Shown here: piece after piece, positions 15,603 to 25,248 of the stretch
Position numbering within the stretch: the stretch's first letter is position 1
Layout: every line of letters starts with the position of its first letter
From: CALOCN01 sp942491735
GTDB taxonomy: Bacteria; Eisenbacteria; RBG-16-71-46; JABDJR01
Direction of reading: 5' to 3'
Assembly (NCBI GenBank): GCA_942491735.1
Contig: CALOCN010000014.1
Coordinates: 3,162,001-3,226,000, forward strand
Length of the DNA stretch: 64,000 bases
Notes under the pieces: model-generated
Databases searched by the model: none
What the model was told of the DNA's origin: nothing
The model's input: only the letters and a program-made list of their open reading frames with translations
Translations under genes and position numbers: made by a program

Positions 15603-16559
15603 ATGAGCCGCAACACGCCATCCAGGCGACGCTTTCTCGCCGCAGCCGCGCCGTTTCTGGTCGCCCCGTTCGCTTTGGGCTCCCTGGTGCGGAGCGCTGT
15701 GGCCCAGGTTGGCGCCGACAGCACCTTGTCCCTGCCACCGGAGTTCATCGAAATCGTGCTCCGGCGTCGCCGGGAGCGTCTCCTCCCCCGCCCGTTTGCT
15801 CCCTTTCCACCCCACGCGGACTTGGGTTGGTTGGGCGCCGGGACCTATCAGGTGGGCGCCCCGGATCGGATTGTGGATGCACTGCGACGCGGCGTATCCC
15901 TCATCGACACCAGCCCCGACTATCGCGACGGCGAGACCGAGACCTGGGTGGGACAGGGCCTTCGCGTGGCGCCTCGCCCCGTGTTCGTCATGACCCAATT
16001 GCCGGTGGCGGCCTGGGAATCGGAGACGCCGGAGACCGCCTTTGACCGCGCGCTCCACGACAGCCTGAGACGACTGGGTCGGGACCGCATCGAGGTGCTG
16101 ATGGTGCGCAACGCCGACCACGAGCGACTCGAGGACCCGGCCTTCCGCTCCTTCGCCGCCCGTGCGCTGGCCTCGGGACAGGTGGGCTGGATCGGGGCCA
16201 GCGGTCACGGTCCCGGGGTGCAGGGCGTGCTGGAACATGCGACCGGGGACCCGTTGATCTCGGTGGTGCTGTTCGGAGCGCACCTGGCGCGCCACAACGA
16301 GATGCCCGAACGGCTGGCCGCGGCATCCCAGGCGGGGGTGCGATTGGTTGCCATGAAATCGCGCGAGGCGGCGCTGTGGAACCGGGAGTCCGGGTGGGAG
16401 GTCGAGTCGGATCGCCGCCGCCACAATCCCTGGGACCCGCGTTGGGATCCCGAGTTCGTGCGCCGGGCGGTGCGCGCCGCCCGGAGTGCAACCGGAGCGG
16501 ATGCCCTGGTGCTGGGAGTGCGCAGCGACGCGGATCTGGAGCTGATTACGGGGGGGTGA
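15603..16559 (+). CDS. Tat-exported aldo/keto reductase-like protein, catalytic tetrad incomplete
   Basis: A 318-residue protein with a twin-arginine signal (SRRRFLAAAAPF), then an aldo/keto-reductase TIM barrel. The active-site aspartate and tyrosine are present (D102 and Y107 in IDTSPDYRDGE). The lysine expected in the next strand is glutamine (Q132 in FVMTQLP), and the histidine expected after the following helix is absent (VLMVRNAD). Loss of both suggests a non-reductase or pseudo-enzyme working in the periplasm, perhaps binding a cofactor. A possible -10 box, TAGAAT at 15591-15596, lies so close to the ATG that the message may be leaderless. Confidence 0.87.
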   Translation: MSRNTPSRRRFLAAAAPFLVAPFALGSLVRSAVAQVGADSTLSLPPEFIEIVLRRRRERLLPRPFAPFPPHADLGWLGAGTYQVGAPDRIVDALRRGVSLIDTSPDYRDGETETWVGQGLRVAPRPVFVMTQLPVAAWESETPETAFDRALHDSLRRLGRDRIEVLMVRNADHERLEDPAFRSFAARALASGQVGWIGASGHGPGVQGVLEHATGDPLISVVLFGAHLARHNEMPERLAAASQAGVRLVAMKSREAALWNRESGWEVESDRRRHNPWDPRWDPEFVRRAVRAARSATGADALVLGVRSDADLELITGG

Positions 16560-16583
16560 AGTGATGCCGCGTTGAGTTTCCGG

Positions 16584-16612
16584 TTGCACACTAAGCACAT
16601 GAGTGGTATATT
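16584..16612 (+). promoter_or_regulatory. Sigma-70 promoter of the HNH gene
   Basis: TTGCAC (16584-16589) and TATATT (16607-16612) are spaced by exactly 17 bases. Predicted start of transcription is near 16619, which rules out the GTG at 16603 as a start codon. Confidence 0.7.
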
Positions 16613-16653
16613 ATTGGGAACCCGTTGGGATGCAACACGTTGACGAGGCACCA

Positions 16654-19077
16654 ATGCACCACTTGGCACTGGCTCACGTCGTTCGGGAAACCGGGTCCCC
16701 TTACGAGGCTCCCGCGCGGCCGGGTGCGACCGGGGCAGGTCAAGGCCGACGATCGTCGATGCTCGCGGGCGCGGTGCGAGCCGCACACGGGCCCACCGGG
16801 GCGCCGCAGGAAGACCCCACCTATCTCCTCGCCGCACGTCTCTTCATTGCCACCAAGGCGATGGCCGCACAAGTGTTCGCTCTCGAGCGCACCGAGGCCG
16901 CCCATGTCCACGACGCACTCACCGAGCGACGCCACCAAGCGGCGGGATTCTCCGCCTTCGGCGACTACGCCCGCGAGGTGCTCGGGATCTCACCCCGGAG
17001 CGCCCGACGACGAGTTGCTCTGGAGCGAGCACTTCGCGCAAGTCCGAAGCTCGAAGAGCGAGTGCTCGACGGGCGCATCGGCTCCCTGGCCGCGGCGCGA
17101 CTACGCCCGGTTCTGGGAACCACGGAAGAGGCCTCATGGTTGGATCAGGCTCAAGCGCTAACCCTTCGGGAACTGGACGCCGCGTTGCGCTCGAGACTCT
17201 TGGACGAGTCGAACCCGCCAAGGAAGGCGGAAGGCCCAGGCCCGGAATCGGTTGCGACCTCGGATGTGACCTCGGCTTCGACCACGAGCCCGGAGACACC
17301 CAGGGTCGCCCCGGGCCCCGAAACAGCAGAACGGGATGTGCAGGAGAGCCTCGACATCGGGCGCAGAATCAGTTTCTCCGCGCCGGCCCGGGTCGCTGCG
17401 TTGTGGGACAACGCACTCGACCTCGCACGTCGCACCCTCGGCTTCGACGCTCCGGTGCACGAGTGCGTGGCCGCCATGCTCAGCGAGGCCGCTTCCAGCT
17501 ATCCGGCGCCTTTGTCTTCCGGGCTGGGTCTCAGTGAGAACAGGGTAAACACAGCAAGCGACAACGAACCGGATGGGACTCCGGATGACTCGAACTCCTT
17601 TGGCCGCACAACACCCGGGGCTTCTGCGGCTCGCCCGAGTGGGATCCTCCCACTGCACCCGGGACACCTTCAGGCCAAGGCGGTCAACCGCCTGCTTCGC
17701 GAGGTGGCGCGGGAGTTGGACATGCCAACCCCCGGGATCCGCGCAGGTGCGACCCCACGGACAGACCCACGCGCGGCAGCCTCAGCAGCACCGGCATCCG
17801 GTCTAGGCCCCAGCCCCCCTGCCGCCGACGCCCCAGTATCAACGGCCCATGGCGACCACACCGGCGGAGTCTTCACCGCGATCCGTGCCCAGCGACATCG
17901 CCTCCGGTTTCTCCTGGGGCGATGCCTCCAGGAGATCGACCGCATGGATGCCGCGCCGCTCCTTGGGTCCAGCGACATCATGACCCTGGCCACGCGCGTC
18001 CTCGGCGTGGGCGAGCGATCCATTCGCAACCTCCTGCGGGAATGCGATCTGTTGGAATCGGAACCCACCCTGCACGACGCCGTCGTGTCCGGTCGGATCG
18101 CCCGAGGCCAGGCCACCCTCCTGGGTCGCGTCGGTGCGGGATCCGGACTTGCGGATCACGTCGACCGAGCCACCTCGGTCACCCACCGCCAGCTTCAGCG
18201 GGAGGTCCGCGTCATCGAACGCTTGCAAGCCCTCGCGCCGCGGCTTGCCGTTCGCCATCCGGGACCCCTCCGGGCATCAAGCCTCGTGGAGGATCTGCGG
18301 GACCACCTGATCGCCTTGGGTCGTCCGGGATCCACCCTCGACCAGTATCTCGCCGATCACGGCGTCACGCCTCCGGATGCGACCGCCGCAAGTCACGCGG
18401 ATTCCACGGCCCCGGGCGGTCCGGATCCCGCCGAGGATCCCAGCACCCTGCGTTGCATCGAGTTGCTCCTGGACCTGGCGGCGTTCGGGTACGAGCCCGG
18501 GGAAGACGATCAGCACCGGCAGAATCACCACCCCGACCACCCCGATGCAGGAAACGGCTCGGACGACGACCGCTCTCCCCCCGCCTCCAGCCCCGCCTCA
18601 TGGAAAACGTTGGCCTCCCCGGGCGACCGGACACGCATCGGTTTCTGGGCCCCCACCGAGTTGGCCACGCAATGGGAGCAAACCCTCGGTGCCATCCGGG
18701 CCCAAGCCGGGCCGCTCCCGGCATGGGCAGCGGTAACACTGCTCCTGAACGACGTTCTAACCGCCTGGGCCAACGTGGATCCGGCCCGGCGCCCCGCCCA
18801 GTGGCGCACCCTGGAGCGGGACGACTACCGCTGCCAGGTCCCTGGCTGCTCGGCGCGTCGGCACTTGGAGACCCACCACATCGTCTTCCGATCGCAAGGT
18901 GGCTCGAACGCGCCGGACAACAAGGTAACCCTGTGTCACGGACATCACCGCCGGGGCGTGCATCGGGGATCGGTTCGCATCACAGGCGCCGCACCGCACG
19001 GTCTCGACTGGAGACTGGGGGACCCAAGCCGGGTACACCACGTTCTCCGCTACCGGGGCCAAAGGAGGCTCCCATGA
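16654..19077 (+). CDS. HNH endonuclease-domain protein, DUF222-like
   Basis: Start taken at ATG 16654, which follows GACGAGG; an in-frame ATG at 16630 is also possible. The product of about 807 residues has helical N-terminal segments and low-complexity linkers rich in proline, alanine and glycine. It ends in a zinc-containing HNH nuclease module: C-x4-C, LETHHIVFRSQGG, then LCHGHHRRGVH. It resembles the multi-copy DUF222/HNH proteins of unknown role in high-G+C bacteria. A helical segment seems to occur twice (YLLAARLFIATKAM region and the FLLGRCLQEIDRM region). It has its own promoter and no partner gene, so a defence or mobile role is only a possibility. Confidence 0.85.
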   Translation: MHHLALAHVVRETGSPYEAPARPGATGAGQGRRSSMLAGAVRAAHGPTGAPQEDPTYLLAARLFIATKAMAAQVFALERTEAAHVHDALTERRHQAAGFSAFGDYAREVLGISPRSARRRVALERALRASPKLEERVLDGRIGSLAAARLRPVLGTTEEASWLDQAQALTLRELDAALRSRLLDESNPPRKAEGPGPESVATSDVTSASTTSPETPRVAPGPETAERDVQESLDIGRRISFSAPARVAALWDNALDLARRTLGFDAPVHECVAAMLSEAASSYPAPLSSGLGLSENRVNTASDNEPDGTPDDSNSFGRTTPGASAARPSGILPLHPGHLQAKAVNRLLREVARELDMPTPGIRAGATPRTDPRAAASAAPASGLGPSPPAADAPVSTAHGDHTGGVFTAIRAQRHRLRFLLGRCLQEIDRMDAAPLLGSSDIMTLATRVLGVGERSIRNLLRECDLLESEPTLHDAVVSGRIARGQATLLGRVGAGSGLADHVDRATSVTHRQLQREVRVIERLQALAPRLAVRHPGPLRASSLVEDLRDHLIALGRPGSTLDQYLADHGVTPPDATAASHADSTAPGGPDPAEDPSTLRCIELLLDLAAFGYEPGEDDQHRQNHHPDHPDAGNGSDDDRSPPASSPASWKTLASPGDRTRIGFWAPTELATQWEQTLGAIRAQAGPLPAWAAVTLLLNDVLTAWANVDPARRPAQWRTLERDDYRCQVPGCSARRHLETHHIVFRSQGGSNAPDNKVTLCHGHHRRGVHRGSVRITGAAPHGLDWRLGDPSRVHHVLRYRGQRRLP

Positions 19078-19087
19078 GCCGCCCGTA

Positions 19088-21202
19088 TTAGGCGACCGAC
19101 TCCCCTTCCAGCACGATCCTCGACGGATCAAACACCGGCCGGAACAACGCCGCCACGTAATCCAGCAACGCAAGCCGGCGCGCGCGCTCGGCCGGGTCCT
19201 CGGACATCACCATCACCCCGTCGAAGAACCGATCAATCGGATCCCGTAGCGAGAGGTACAACTGAACCGCCCGGGGGAAGTCCTGCAAGGCACGCGCCTC
19301 GTCCAGTTCCCTGCCGACCCGCTCCGCGGCCGCAAAGAGCCCCTGCTCGGACGCGTCCGTCGCCGACCAATCCACCGTGTCCGCCTTGGGCAGGCCCGAC
19401 ACGTCCGCGCTCTTGACGATGTTCGCCACCCGCTTGAAGCCGATCACCAGGCGCGCCAGATCCTCTTCGCCGCGAATGGTCTCCAGCGCCGTTGCCCGCA
19501 GGTGCACCAGCCAGGGGTCATCAAGCTCCGCGGCCAACACCGCCTCCACCACATCGTAGGCAATACCACGATCCCGCAAGGCAAACGCAACCCGATCGCG
19601 GAAGAAGTCCAGGATTTCCTGCTCCAACCCGTCCCGCCGCACCGCCTCGGGCAGCTGCCGCACCGCCATGCTCACGATCTCGGTGAGCGGCAACTGCAGC
19701 GACTTGTCGAGCAGGATCCGCACGATTCCGTTCGCCGCGCGGCGCAAGGCATACGGATCCTGGGACCCCGAGGGCACGAACCCGGCCGCCCAGCATCCGG
19801 CAATGGTGTCGAACTTGTCGGCCACGGACAGCAGCAGCCCTTCGCGGCTCTCCGGCAGACGGTCCCCCGCCCCCTGGGGCCGATACTGCTCTTCCAACCC
19901 CTTCACCACCCCCGCGGCCTCGTTCGCCGACGCCGCGTAGCGGGCGCCAATAATCCCCTGGAGCCCCGTGAACTCCTTGCCGTCCTTGATCATCTCGCTG
20001 GCCAGATCCGCCTTGGCCAACCGTGCGGCCCGCAGGGCACCTTCACCCATGGCCGCCCAGTCGTCCGCATACCAGAACCGACCCAGACGCTCCACCAACC
20101 AGTGCACCCGTTCCGCCTTCTCGGCCAGGGTCCCCACGGACTCCAGCCACACCACCTTGTCCAGCGCCTGGGCCATGGCATCGAGTCCGGTCTTGCGGTC
20201 CACGTCCCAGTAGAACCGCGCGTCGGCCAACCGGGCCCGCAACACCCGCTCGTTCCCCGCCAGGACCAACGCCGGGTCGTCCCACTCGCCGTCGGTGACC
20301 ACCAGGAAGTTCGCACGCAGCGCGCCATCCTTCCCTTCCACCGCGAAGTAGCGCTGGTGCGCCTTCATCGCGGTGACCGTCACCTCGCGCGGCAGTTCCA
20401 GGAACTCCTCGTCAAAACTGCCCGAGTACACCCGAGGATGCTGGGCAAGGAAAACCACTTCTTCCAGCAGGTCCTCGTCCATGACGCACCGTCCACCCAG
20501 CTGCTCCGCCGCCTCGTTCAGCCCGGCCAGGATGAGGCGTCCACGGGCCTGCGGGTCCAGGATGACCCCGGCGCTCTCCAGGACGCGCTCCAACGCACCC
20601 GCATCCGGCACCTCGTGCCACCCGGCCCCATGCAGCCGATGACCCCGCGTCCGGCGCCCGGCCTCGATGCCTCCCAAAGTAAACGGCAGCACGGCGTCGT
20701 CCAACAACGAGACAACCCAGCGCAAGGGCCTCGGGAAGCGGAACCCGGACGCATTCCAGCGCATGGTCTTGGGCCAGGCGAGGGAGCCCAGCACCCGGGT
20801 CAGCAATTCCGGCAGGACGACTTCCACCTCGCGCCCGGTCTCATGCACCCGCGCGGCAACGAAGGTCCCCTTGTCGGTCGTGACCTGTTCCAGCGCCTCC
20901 ACCGCGACCCCGTTCTTGCGGGCAAATCCCTCCGCCGCCTTGGTGGGCGCGCCGTCCTTGAACGCGATGTCGACCCGGGGGCCGGTCACCTCCAGGGTCA
21001 CATCGGCCTGGCGATCGGCGAGCCCCGCGATCTCCAGGACAAGGCGTTGTGCCGTGCCCCGGGTGGTCACGCTCTCCACCGGCAACCGCAGGGACTCGAG
21101 CCCCTTCTTCATGCCAACTTCGATCGCGGTCAGTGCATCGGCAAGGTATCCGGCCGGAATAGCCTCGGTTCCGAGTTCCAACAGGTATCGTTTCCCGCTC
21201 AT
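19088..21202 (-). CDS. glyS: Glycyl-tRNA synthetase beta subunit
   Basis: A 704-residue protein starting MSGKRYLLELGTEAIPAG, the standard beginning of GlyS. It supplies tRNA recognition in the alpha2-beta2 glycyl-tRNA synthetase; the C-terminal anticodon-binding region (VMVMSEDPAERARRLALL) is present. Length is normal. The start overlaps the glyQ stop by four bases. It converges with the HNH gene only ten bases away, with no clear terminator between them. Confidence 0.97.
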   Translation of the reverse strand: MSGKRYLLELGTEAIPAGYLADALTAIEVGMKKGLESLRLPVESVTTRGTAQRLVLEIAGLADRQADVTLEVTGPRVDIAFKDGAPTKAAEGFARKNGVAVEALEQVTTDKGTFVAARVHETGREVEVVLPELLTRVLGSLAWPKTMRWNASGFRFPRPLRWVVSLLDDAVLPFTLGGIEAGRRTRGHRLHGAGWHEVPDAGALERVLESAGVILDPQARGRLILAGLNEAAEQLGGRCVMDEDLLEEVVFLAQHPRVYSGSFDEEFLELPREVTVTAMKAHQRYFAVEGKDGALRANFLVVTDGEWDDPALVLAGNERVLRARLADARFYWDVDRKTGLDAMAQALDKVVWLESVGTLAEKAERVHWLVERLGRFWYADDWAAMGEGALRAARLAKADLASEMIKDGKEFTGLQGIIGARYAASANEAAGVVKGLEEQYRPQGAGDRLPESREGLLLSVADKFDTIAGCWAAGFVPSGSQDPYALRRAANGIVRILLDKSLQLPLTEIVSMAVRQLPEAVRRDGLEQEILDFFRDRVAFALRDRGIAYDVVEAVLAAELDDPWLVHLRATALETIRGEEDLARLVIGFKRVANIVKSADVSGLPKADTVDWSATDASEQGLFAAAERVGRELDEARALQDFPRAVQLYLSLRDPIDRFFDGVMVMSEDPAERARRLALLDYVAALFRPVFDPSRIVLEGESVA

Positions 21203-22233
21203 GACCGTGCCGCTCCGTCGTTCTTGCCCGCGCCCTTCTTCCCGGCTCCTGCCTTACCCTCACCCTTGCCCGTGCTCGACTTCCTGGCCCGCGCCTCCGC
21301 CCGCTCCCGCGCCGCCTCCACCACCAGCGCCCGTGCCGCGGGGTCGTGGATCATGGGATAACCCAACCGCTCCCGCTGGCGCAGGAACGCCTGCGCCGCC
21401 ATCCTGGACAGCCTGCGCACCCGGCCAATGTAACCGGTGCGCTCGGTCACGCTGATCGCGCCGCGGGCCTCCAGCATGTTGAAGGCATGCGAGCTCTTCA
21501 CCACGTAGTCGTAGCCGGGTCCCACCAGGTCCTTCTCCAGCAACCGCTCCGCCTCCCGCTCGAACTCCGCGAACAGCTTGAAATGGAGCGCGATGTCCGC
21601 CTCCTCGAAGTTGAAGGCACAGAACTCGCGCTCGGTCTCCAGGTTCAACGCATCCCAGGACGTATCCCCGGTGATCCGCAGATCCATGATCCGGTTCTCG
21701 CCCTGGAGGTAGGTGGCCAGCCGCTCGATGCCATAGGTGATCTCGGCCGAGACCACGTCGACATCGATTCCCCCGACCTGCTGGAAGTAGGTGAACTGGG
21801 TCACCTCCATCCCGTCCAGCCACACCTCCCAACCCAACCCCCAGGCGCCCAGGGTAGGCGACTCCCAGTCGTCCTCCACGTAACGCAGATCGTGCCGGCT
21901 CAGGTCGATGCCCATCGCGGTCAGCGACTGCTCGTAGAGCTCCAGCACGTTCTCCGGTGCCGGCTTGAGCAGCACCTGGTACTGGTAGAAGTGCTGCAGA
22001 CGGTTGGGATTCTCCCCGTAGCGACCATCCTTGGGACGGCGGCTGGGCTCCACGTAGGCCACGCTCCACGGCTCGGGGCCCAATGCCCGGAGAAACGTCG
22101 CCGGGTTGAACGTGCCGGCGCCCACCTCGCTCGGGTAGGGCTGCGAGAGGAGGCAACCCTGCTCGTGCCAGAAGCGTTGCAGGGAGAGGAGGAGATCCTG
22201 AAAGTTCGGTGTCTCGATCGTATTCATGGTCAT
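21199..22233 (-). CDS. glyQ: Glycyl-tRNA synthetase alpha subunit
   Basis: The catalytic alpha chain that activates glycine. FQDLLLSLQRFWHEQGC and YPSEVGAGTFNPATFLRALG are its signature stretches, and the class II core is complete. I chose ATG 22233 (ATG 22227 is equivalent); the frame runs farther upstream but that part is not GlyQ-like. The last 40 residues form a lysine/glycine/alanine-rich basic tail that most GlyQ proteins lack. Confidence 0.95.
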   Translation of the reverse strand: MTMNTIETPNFQDLLLSLQRFWHEQGCLLSQPYPSEVGAGTFNPATFLRALGPEPWSVAYVEPSRRPKDGRYGENPNRLQHFYQYQVLLKPAPENVLELYEQSLTAMGIDLSRHDLRYVEDDWESPTLGAWGLGWEVWLDGMEVTQFTYFQQVGGIDVDVVSAEITYGIERLATYLQGENRIMDLRITGDTSWDALNLETEREFCAFNFEEADIALHFKLFAEFEREAERLLEKDLVGPGYDYVVKSSHAFNMLEARGAISVTERTGYIGRVRRLSRMAAQAFLRQRERLGYPMIHDPAARALVVEAARERAEARARKSSTGKGEGKAGAGKKGAGKNDGAARS

Positions 22234-22330
22234 ATCCAGGGTTCGAGGCCAAAGATGGCGGAGCAGTATACCAGCTTTCCCCACCGGCTCAGCCATGGCA
22301 TGATCCCCATCCCCCCGAGACGGAGTCATC

Positions 22331-22975
22331 ATGTTCTCTCTGCCTCATTCCCTCGCCCGCTTCGCACTCCTCGGTATCCTCGTGGCCGCTCCCGCCCAGG
22401 GTCAGCCGGCCAGCGAGGAGCCGCCCCCATTCCGGCAGGGACTCACCGAGATCCACCTCTTCGGGGGTGCCGGTATGCCCACCGGCGACCTGCTGTTCCG
22501 GGATGGCGACACCGAGTTCCGGGTCGTCGACCCTTCCGGGGGGTTGCTCGTCGGCGGACACTTCGGCTACTTCGTGGAGCCGGGATTCATCATCGGAGCG
22601 GGCGTCGCCTTCCAGACCATGGGAGTGGACTCCATCGCCCCGGCCCTCGCCAATCCCAGCGACGTCTCCGCGACCCGGCTCTTCGGATTCGCCAAGTTCT
22701 TCCTCAGCTCGCATCCCGCGTGGCTCCCCTACTTCCGGGGCGAGATCGGGGTGATCAGCCAAAAGCTGACCGAGGATGTCGGGGATGGGCTCTCGGGGAG
22801 CACCAACGAATCCAACTTCGGGCTGGGGGCAGGGCTGGGTCTGCAGCGCATGGGCCGCAACAAGTTCGGCCTGACCGCGGAGCTGAGCACCTTCTACACC
22901 GCGTCGAAAAGGGGACCGTTCTACGTGGAGCTGCGCCTGGGTCTGGTCATCACCCCCGGTCGGGCCAAACGCTAG
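22331..22975 (+). CDS. Secreted protein, predicted outer-membrane beta-barrel
   Basis: A 214-residue protein with a signal peptide (cleavage near QGQ, residue 25) followed by alternating beta-strand patterns with glycine and aromatic residues (EIHLFGGAGMPTGD, GGHFGYFVEPGFIIGAGVAF, FYVELRLGLVITP), as in OmpW/OprF-like small barrels. No catalytic motifs. It is transcribed alone, divergent from glyQ. Function unknown. Confidence 0.85.
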   Translation: MFSLPHSLARFALLGILVAAPAQGQPASEEPPPFRQGLTEIHLFGGAGMPTGDLLFRDGDTEFRVVDPSGGLLVGGHFGYFVEPGFIIGAGVAFQTMGVDSIAPALANPSDVSATRLFGFAKFFLSSHPAWLPYFRGEIGVISQKLTEDVGDGLSGSTNESNFGLGAGLGLQRMGRNKFGLTAELSTFYTASKRGPFYVELRLGLVITPGRAKR

Positions 22976-22988
22976 TCCCGCCACACGG

Positions 22989-23636
22989 CTAGGCCACGGC
23001 AACTCCCAGCGCCGCGAGGATCTTCCCGGAACGCTCGCGAATCGCCGCGTAGTCCCCCCGGGCAATCTCCCCCGCGTCGAACAGGCTGTTCACGAACCCC
23101 ACCCCGAACGCACCCGCGGCCAGGATCTCCCGGAAGTTCTCCGGAGTCACCCCGGCGGTGGGAAAGAGCCGCAGGAACGGTAGCGGCCCCAGCACCTGAC
23201 CCACCATCCCCACCGGGTCCGCTGCCGCGGGGAACACCTTGACGAGGTCGGCCCCCGCGCGATGCGCCGCGAGCATTTCGGTCGGGGTCGAGGTGCCGGG
23301 AACGGTCACCGCGCCCAGTTCGCGCCCGGCCCGGATCACCTCGGGATCCATCACCGGGGACACGATGAACCGGGCCCCGGCCTCCACCGCGTCCCGGGCG
23401 TCGTCGGGGGTCAGGACCGTCCCCGCTCCCACCAGGAGCTCGGCCCTCGCCGAGTACCGGCGAATGAGGTCCAGCGCTCCCGGCGTGTTCAACGTGAACT
23501 CGATCGCCCGGAAGCCCCCCTCGACCGCGGCCGCCATGGCCCGGTCGGCCCGTTCGGCATCGTGGGTGCGCAGGATCGCGCTGATACGGTAGCCGGCCAG
23601 CAGCTCCAGGGTCTCGGTTCGTCGTGCTTCACTCAT
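22989..23636 (-). CDS. eda: KDPG/KHG aldolase
   Basis: A 215-residue TIM-barrel aldolase that splits 2-keto-3-deoxy-6-phosphogluconate (or 4-hydroxy-2-oxoglutarate) to pyruvate plus an aldehyde. The Schiff-base lysine is K133 in LVKVFPA and the catalytic glutamate E46 in AIEFTLNTP. Length is normal. Its start overlaps the recO stop (ATGA). No Entner-Doudoroff dehydratase is in the window, so its physiological substrate here is open. Confidence 0.95.
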   Translation of the reverse strand: MSEARRTETLELLAGYRISAILRTHDAERADRAMAAAVEGGFRAIEFTLNTPGALDLIRRYSARAELLVGAGTVLTPDDARDAVEAGARFIVSPVMDPEVIRAGRELGAVTVPGTSTPTEMLAAHRAGADLVKVFPAAADPVGMVGQVLGPLPFLRLFPTAGVTPENFREILAAGAFGVGFVNSLFDAGEIARGDYAAIRERSGKILAALGVAVA

Positions 23637-24433
23637 GATTCAGCCTCCGTGGCAATCCCTCGCCGGCGCCGGCCGGACAGCCATTGCGCCAATCTCAGGG
23701 CCCGCAACATCTCGTAGCGCTCCACATGCGCCTGAAGGAACGGCTCCAGCAACAATCCGGCCCGGTTCAGGGCCGCCGAGGACGCGGGAGACCCGGACAG
23801 GTCCATCAGCGTCCCGTGCATCAGACCCCGCAGCGTCCCCTGGACCCCGGGGTCCATCCGCATCAGGCCGTCGATCCCCGGCGCGCAGTCCCCACACACC
23901 AGCCCCCCCGCGAACGCCGAGAACCAGGCCTCGCTTCCCTCCGGCTCACGCCCACACTCTACACAACGATAGAGCTCGGGCCGATGCCCCAGGAACGAGA
24001 TCGCCTTGATCTCGAAAGCCCGGAACACCGTCGCCAACGCCCCCGGATCGCACGAACCGAGGACCTCCAACGACCGCAGGGCAAGGGGAAACATCCGCCC
24101 GCCCGGCTCGTTCCCGGTGAGCGCCTTGAGCATGAACTCCAGCACCGCGGCTCCGTAGGCAAAGCGTTCCGGTGACGCGGTCAGTCCCAGGTGCGGTTCC
24201 AGCAGGGATGCCTGCGACAGGAGTTGCAGTTCCCGCGAGTCCTTCTGGTAGTAGATCAGATCCGTATGGGCGAAGAGCTCCAGCGCCGCGCCGAAGCGGG
24301 GCTTGGGCCCACGCACTCCCTTGGCCAGCAACGAGACCATGCCGTGCTCCGAGGTATAGGCGGTGAGCACCTTGCTGGTGTCGCGAAACGGAATGACGCG
24401 AAGGATCAGGCCCTCGCTCTTGAGGATGGGCAC
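23633..24433 (-). CDS. recO: DNA repair protein RecO
   Basis: A 266-residue protein with the N-terminal OB fold (SEGLILRVIPFRDTSKVLTAYT), a helical core, and the four-cysteine zinc site (YRCVECG then CGDC) of bacterial RecO. It works with RecR to load RecA on gapped DNA. It lies in the ybeY to eda run, a common setting for recO beside ybeY and CBS genes. Confidence 0.95.
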   Translation of the reverse strand: MPILKSEGLILRVIPFRDTSKVLTAYTSEHGMVSLLAKGVRGPKPRFGAALELFAHTDLIYYQKDSRELQLLSQASLLEPHLGLTASPERFAYGAAVLEFMLKALTGNEPGGRMFPLALRSLEVLGSCDPGALATVFRAFEIKAISFLGHRPELYRCVECGREPEGSEAWFSAFAGGLVCGDCAPGIDGLMRMDPGVQGTLRGLMHGTLMDLSGSPASSAALNRAGLLLEPFLQAHVERYEMLRALRLAQWLSGRRRRGIATEAES

Positions 24434-24443
24434 GCCGACTCCC

Positions 24444-25241
24444 CTACGGGGTCTCGCGCCCCGGGGGCTCCGCCCGCGGCGAACCGGGAGCCGCCTTGTC
24501 GGTCCGGGACTCCGGCGGCCCGGCGTCCCCCTGGGGATCCTCGATCTCGATCACCGCGCTTTCGTCCCCTCCCCCGAACAACCGGGCCAGCCACCCACGA
24601 CGACGCCGGCGCGGACGGAGCACCGGCGCCATGCCCCCCGCTTCCCCGGGAACGATCGCCCCACCCGAAATGACCATTTTCAGACCCTCCTCGACCGAGA
24701 TGGCCAATGCGGTGAGGTCCTTCTCGGGCACCATGAGGAGAAAGCCCGAGGTGGGATTCGGGGTGGTGGGCAGAAAGACCGACCGCAATCGTTCCCCCGC
24801 GATGGCGTGCATTTCCTCGTTCGGGCTCTCGGTGATGAACACCAGGGACCACAGCCCCCGCCGCGGGTACTCGATCATTCCCACCGCGCGGAACACCGTC
24901 CGCTCGCTCGCGAACAGCGCCTCGCCGATCTGCTTGAGCGCGGTGTAGATCTTGTTGAAGAGCGGGATCCGGGTCAGGAACCGGTCGTACACGGAGTACA
25001 ACCGCCGACCCAGGTAGTTGTTGACGAGCAGACCGATGAGCAGCACGGCGAGGGTCACCGCAATGATCCCGACCCCCGGGATTCCCCCGGGGCGCACCCA
25101 GCCAAACCGGATGTCCTCCCACAGCAGGGTATCCACCCAGTAGAACAGCCGGTAGAGAACCCACGCCGCCACCGCGGCCGGAACCACGACCAGCATGCCG
25201 GTGAAGAAGTGTCGTCGGAAGTTGAGTGCTACCCGGCCCAC
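24444..25241 (-). CDS. DUF502 membrane protein
   Basis: A 265-residue protein with two membrane helices (about 12-36 and 55-75) and the family hallmark RIPLFNKIYTALKQI, then a soluble domain (SVFLPTTPNPTSGFLLMVP). The last 70 residues are an arginine- and proline-rich disordered tail. DUF502 proteins have no agreed function; a role in surface or membrane trafficking has been suggested for relatives. The start is a GTG behind GAGAAG. Confidence 0.9.
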   Translation of the reverse strand: MGRVALNFRRHFFTGMLVVVPAAVAAWVLYRLFYWVDTLLWEDIRFGWVRPGGIPGVGIIAVTLAVLLIGLLVNNYLGRRLYSVYDRFLTRIPLFNKIYTALKQIGEALFASERTVFRAVGMIEYPRRGLWSLVFITESPNEEMHAIAGERLRSVFLPTTPNPTSGFLLMVPEKDLTALAISVEEGLKMVISGGAIVPGEAGGMAPVLRPRRRRRGWLARLFGGGDESAVIEIEDPQGDAGPPESRTDKAAPGSPRAEPPGRETP

Positions 25242-25248
25242 GTGCTTC

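Noticed and set aside
16603..16653. GTG 16603 as start of the HNH gene
   Set aside because: It lies between the -35 and -10 boxes of the gene's promoter, so it would not be in the message.
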